Positions 63,614 to 64,000 of a stretch of 64,000 nucleotides of DNA are shown here, piece after piece (position 1 is the stretch's first letter; each line of letters begins with the position of its first letter). Source of the stretch: Methylomicrobium sp. wino1. GTDB lineage: Bacteria > Pseudomonadota > Gammaproteobacteria > Methylococcales > Methylomonadaceae. The notes beneath the pieces are model-generated. The model had not been told where the DNA came from, did not search any database, and was given only the letters and a program-made list of their open reading frames with translations. Made by a program: the position numbers and the translations under genes. The stretch is from positions 3,162,001 through 3,226,000 of the forward strand of contig NZ_CP024202.1 in NCBI RefSeq assembly GCF_003932755.1, in the 5' to 3' direction.

Positions 63614-64000
63614 TGGCTTGATGTTTTTCCGTGAATTCTTGGATGACTGCGGTTAGTGTTTTCACCAGTCTTTCGATTTGTTGTGCGTCGATAATCAACG
63701 GCGGTAATAGCCTTATGGTTTTCTCATTAGTCACGTTGATCAACAGTCCTTTTGACAATGCGTTGCTGACGAGCTCGCCGCAAGGTACCGATAATTCGAT
63801 GCCGATCATCAATCCTTTGTGACGAATTTCTAGGATCTTATTGTTGCCGACCAAGAGATCATCGAGCTTGGATGCGATCATTCGTCCTTTAGTCACGGCT
63901 TGTTCGATTAAATGGCCGTCATTCAGTTCGTTTAATACGGCTAGGGCTGCGCTACAAGCTAACGGATTTCCGCCGAAAGTCGAACCGTGAGTGCCCGGCG
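63603..64000 (-). CDS. argD: Acetylornithine aminotransferase, C-terminal part
   Basis: Partial: the gene enters from the right edge and stops at TAG 63603-63605. The visible 132 residues include [21 protein letters not shown] (PLP-domain end of class III aminotransferases) and [19 protein letters not shown], then [17 protein letters not shown]. The active-site Lys lies outside the window. With argF and argA it makes an arginine-biosynthesis group. The assignment between ArgD and the related succinyl-dependent enzyme follows from context. Confidence 0.93.
   Translation of the reverse strand, partial: PGTHGSTFGGNPLACSAALAVLNELNDGHLIEQAVTKGRMIASKLDDLLVGNNKILEIRHKGLMIGIELSVPCGELVSNALSKGLLINVTNEKTIRLLPPLIIDAQQIERLVKTLTAVIQEFTEKHQANEP

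Overview
The window looks like a chromosomal segment of a gammaproteobacterium, most plausibly a methylotroph or methanotroph of the Methylococcaceae type. This rests on housekeeping genes of gammaproteobacterial type (dapA with a bamC-like gene directly behind it, full-length fused purL, rppH, cpdA, two-domain argA) and on a 5' fragment that reads like the C-terminus of a methanofuran-biosynthesis enzyme (MfnB family). The organism call is inference; no rRNA or tRNA gene was seen.

Layout. 1-8092 is conserved chromosome: MfnB-like tail, a dicarboxylate/amino-acid symporter, dapA, a bamC-like lipoprotein gene, purL, and a small heat-shock gene with a sigma32-like promoter and a terminator. 8168-24040 is a decayed chromosomal integron. 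Its integrase gene (minus strand) is cut in two by a RIT element (three overlapping tyrosine-recombinase genes bounded by perfect 25-bp inverted repeats), carries a nonsense codon and has lost its C-terminus. Upstream of its start is an attI-like region with direct repeats, followed by about 11 kb of plus-strand cassettes marked by ten recognisable attC sites. Cargo includes membrane proteins, two methyltransferase-like proteins, a GNAT acetyltransferase, a cold-shock-domain membrane protein, three toxin-antitoxin pairs (BrnTA twice, HicBA once), a zinc-ribbon protein, a group II intron, and three frameshifted cassette genes. 24109-25647 encodes a CDGSH iron-sulfur/glutamate-synthase fusion.

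26174-55207 is a large extracellular contractile injection system (eCIS, Afp/PVC/MAC-like): sheath, tube, a gp26-like baseplate protein, a Pvc16-type cap protein, an AAA+ ATPase, DUF4157 (eCIS core) proteins in three tandem copies with unrelated C-termini, a subtilisin with two P domains, tube-initiator and LysM proteins, spike hub, spike OB protein, a PAAR-like tip, gp25, two J-like baseplate proteins, a tail-protein-I homologue, a DUF6519 protein and a DUF6734-like protein. There are no capsid, portal or terminase genes, so it is a headless particle. Most genes abut or overlap by 1-4 bases, as expected of one long operon. The sequence upstream holds a Fur-box-like palindrome and a strong hairpin.

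55208-64000 returns to chromosomal genes: a tyrosine-recombinase remnant, a GGCT-family gene with a tiny membrane-protein ORF, a HAD phosphatase, rppH, and a minus-strand group argD(partial)-argF-SH3 protein-ilvD-argA-cpdA that brings arginine and branched-chain amino-acid synthesis together. Related dispersed hairpin repeats occur at 264-291, 3475-3603, within 38512-38822 and at 56214-56386.
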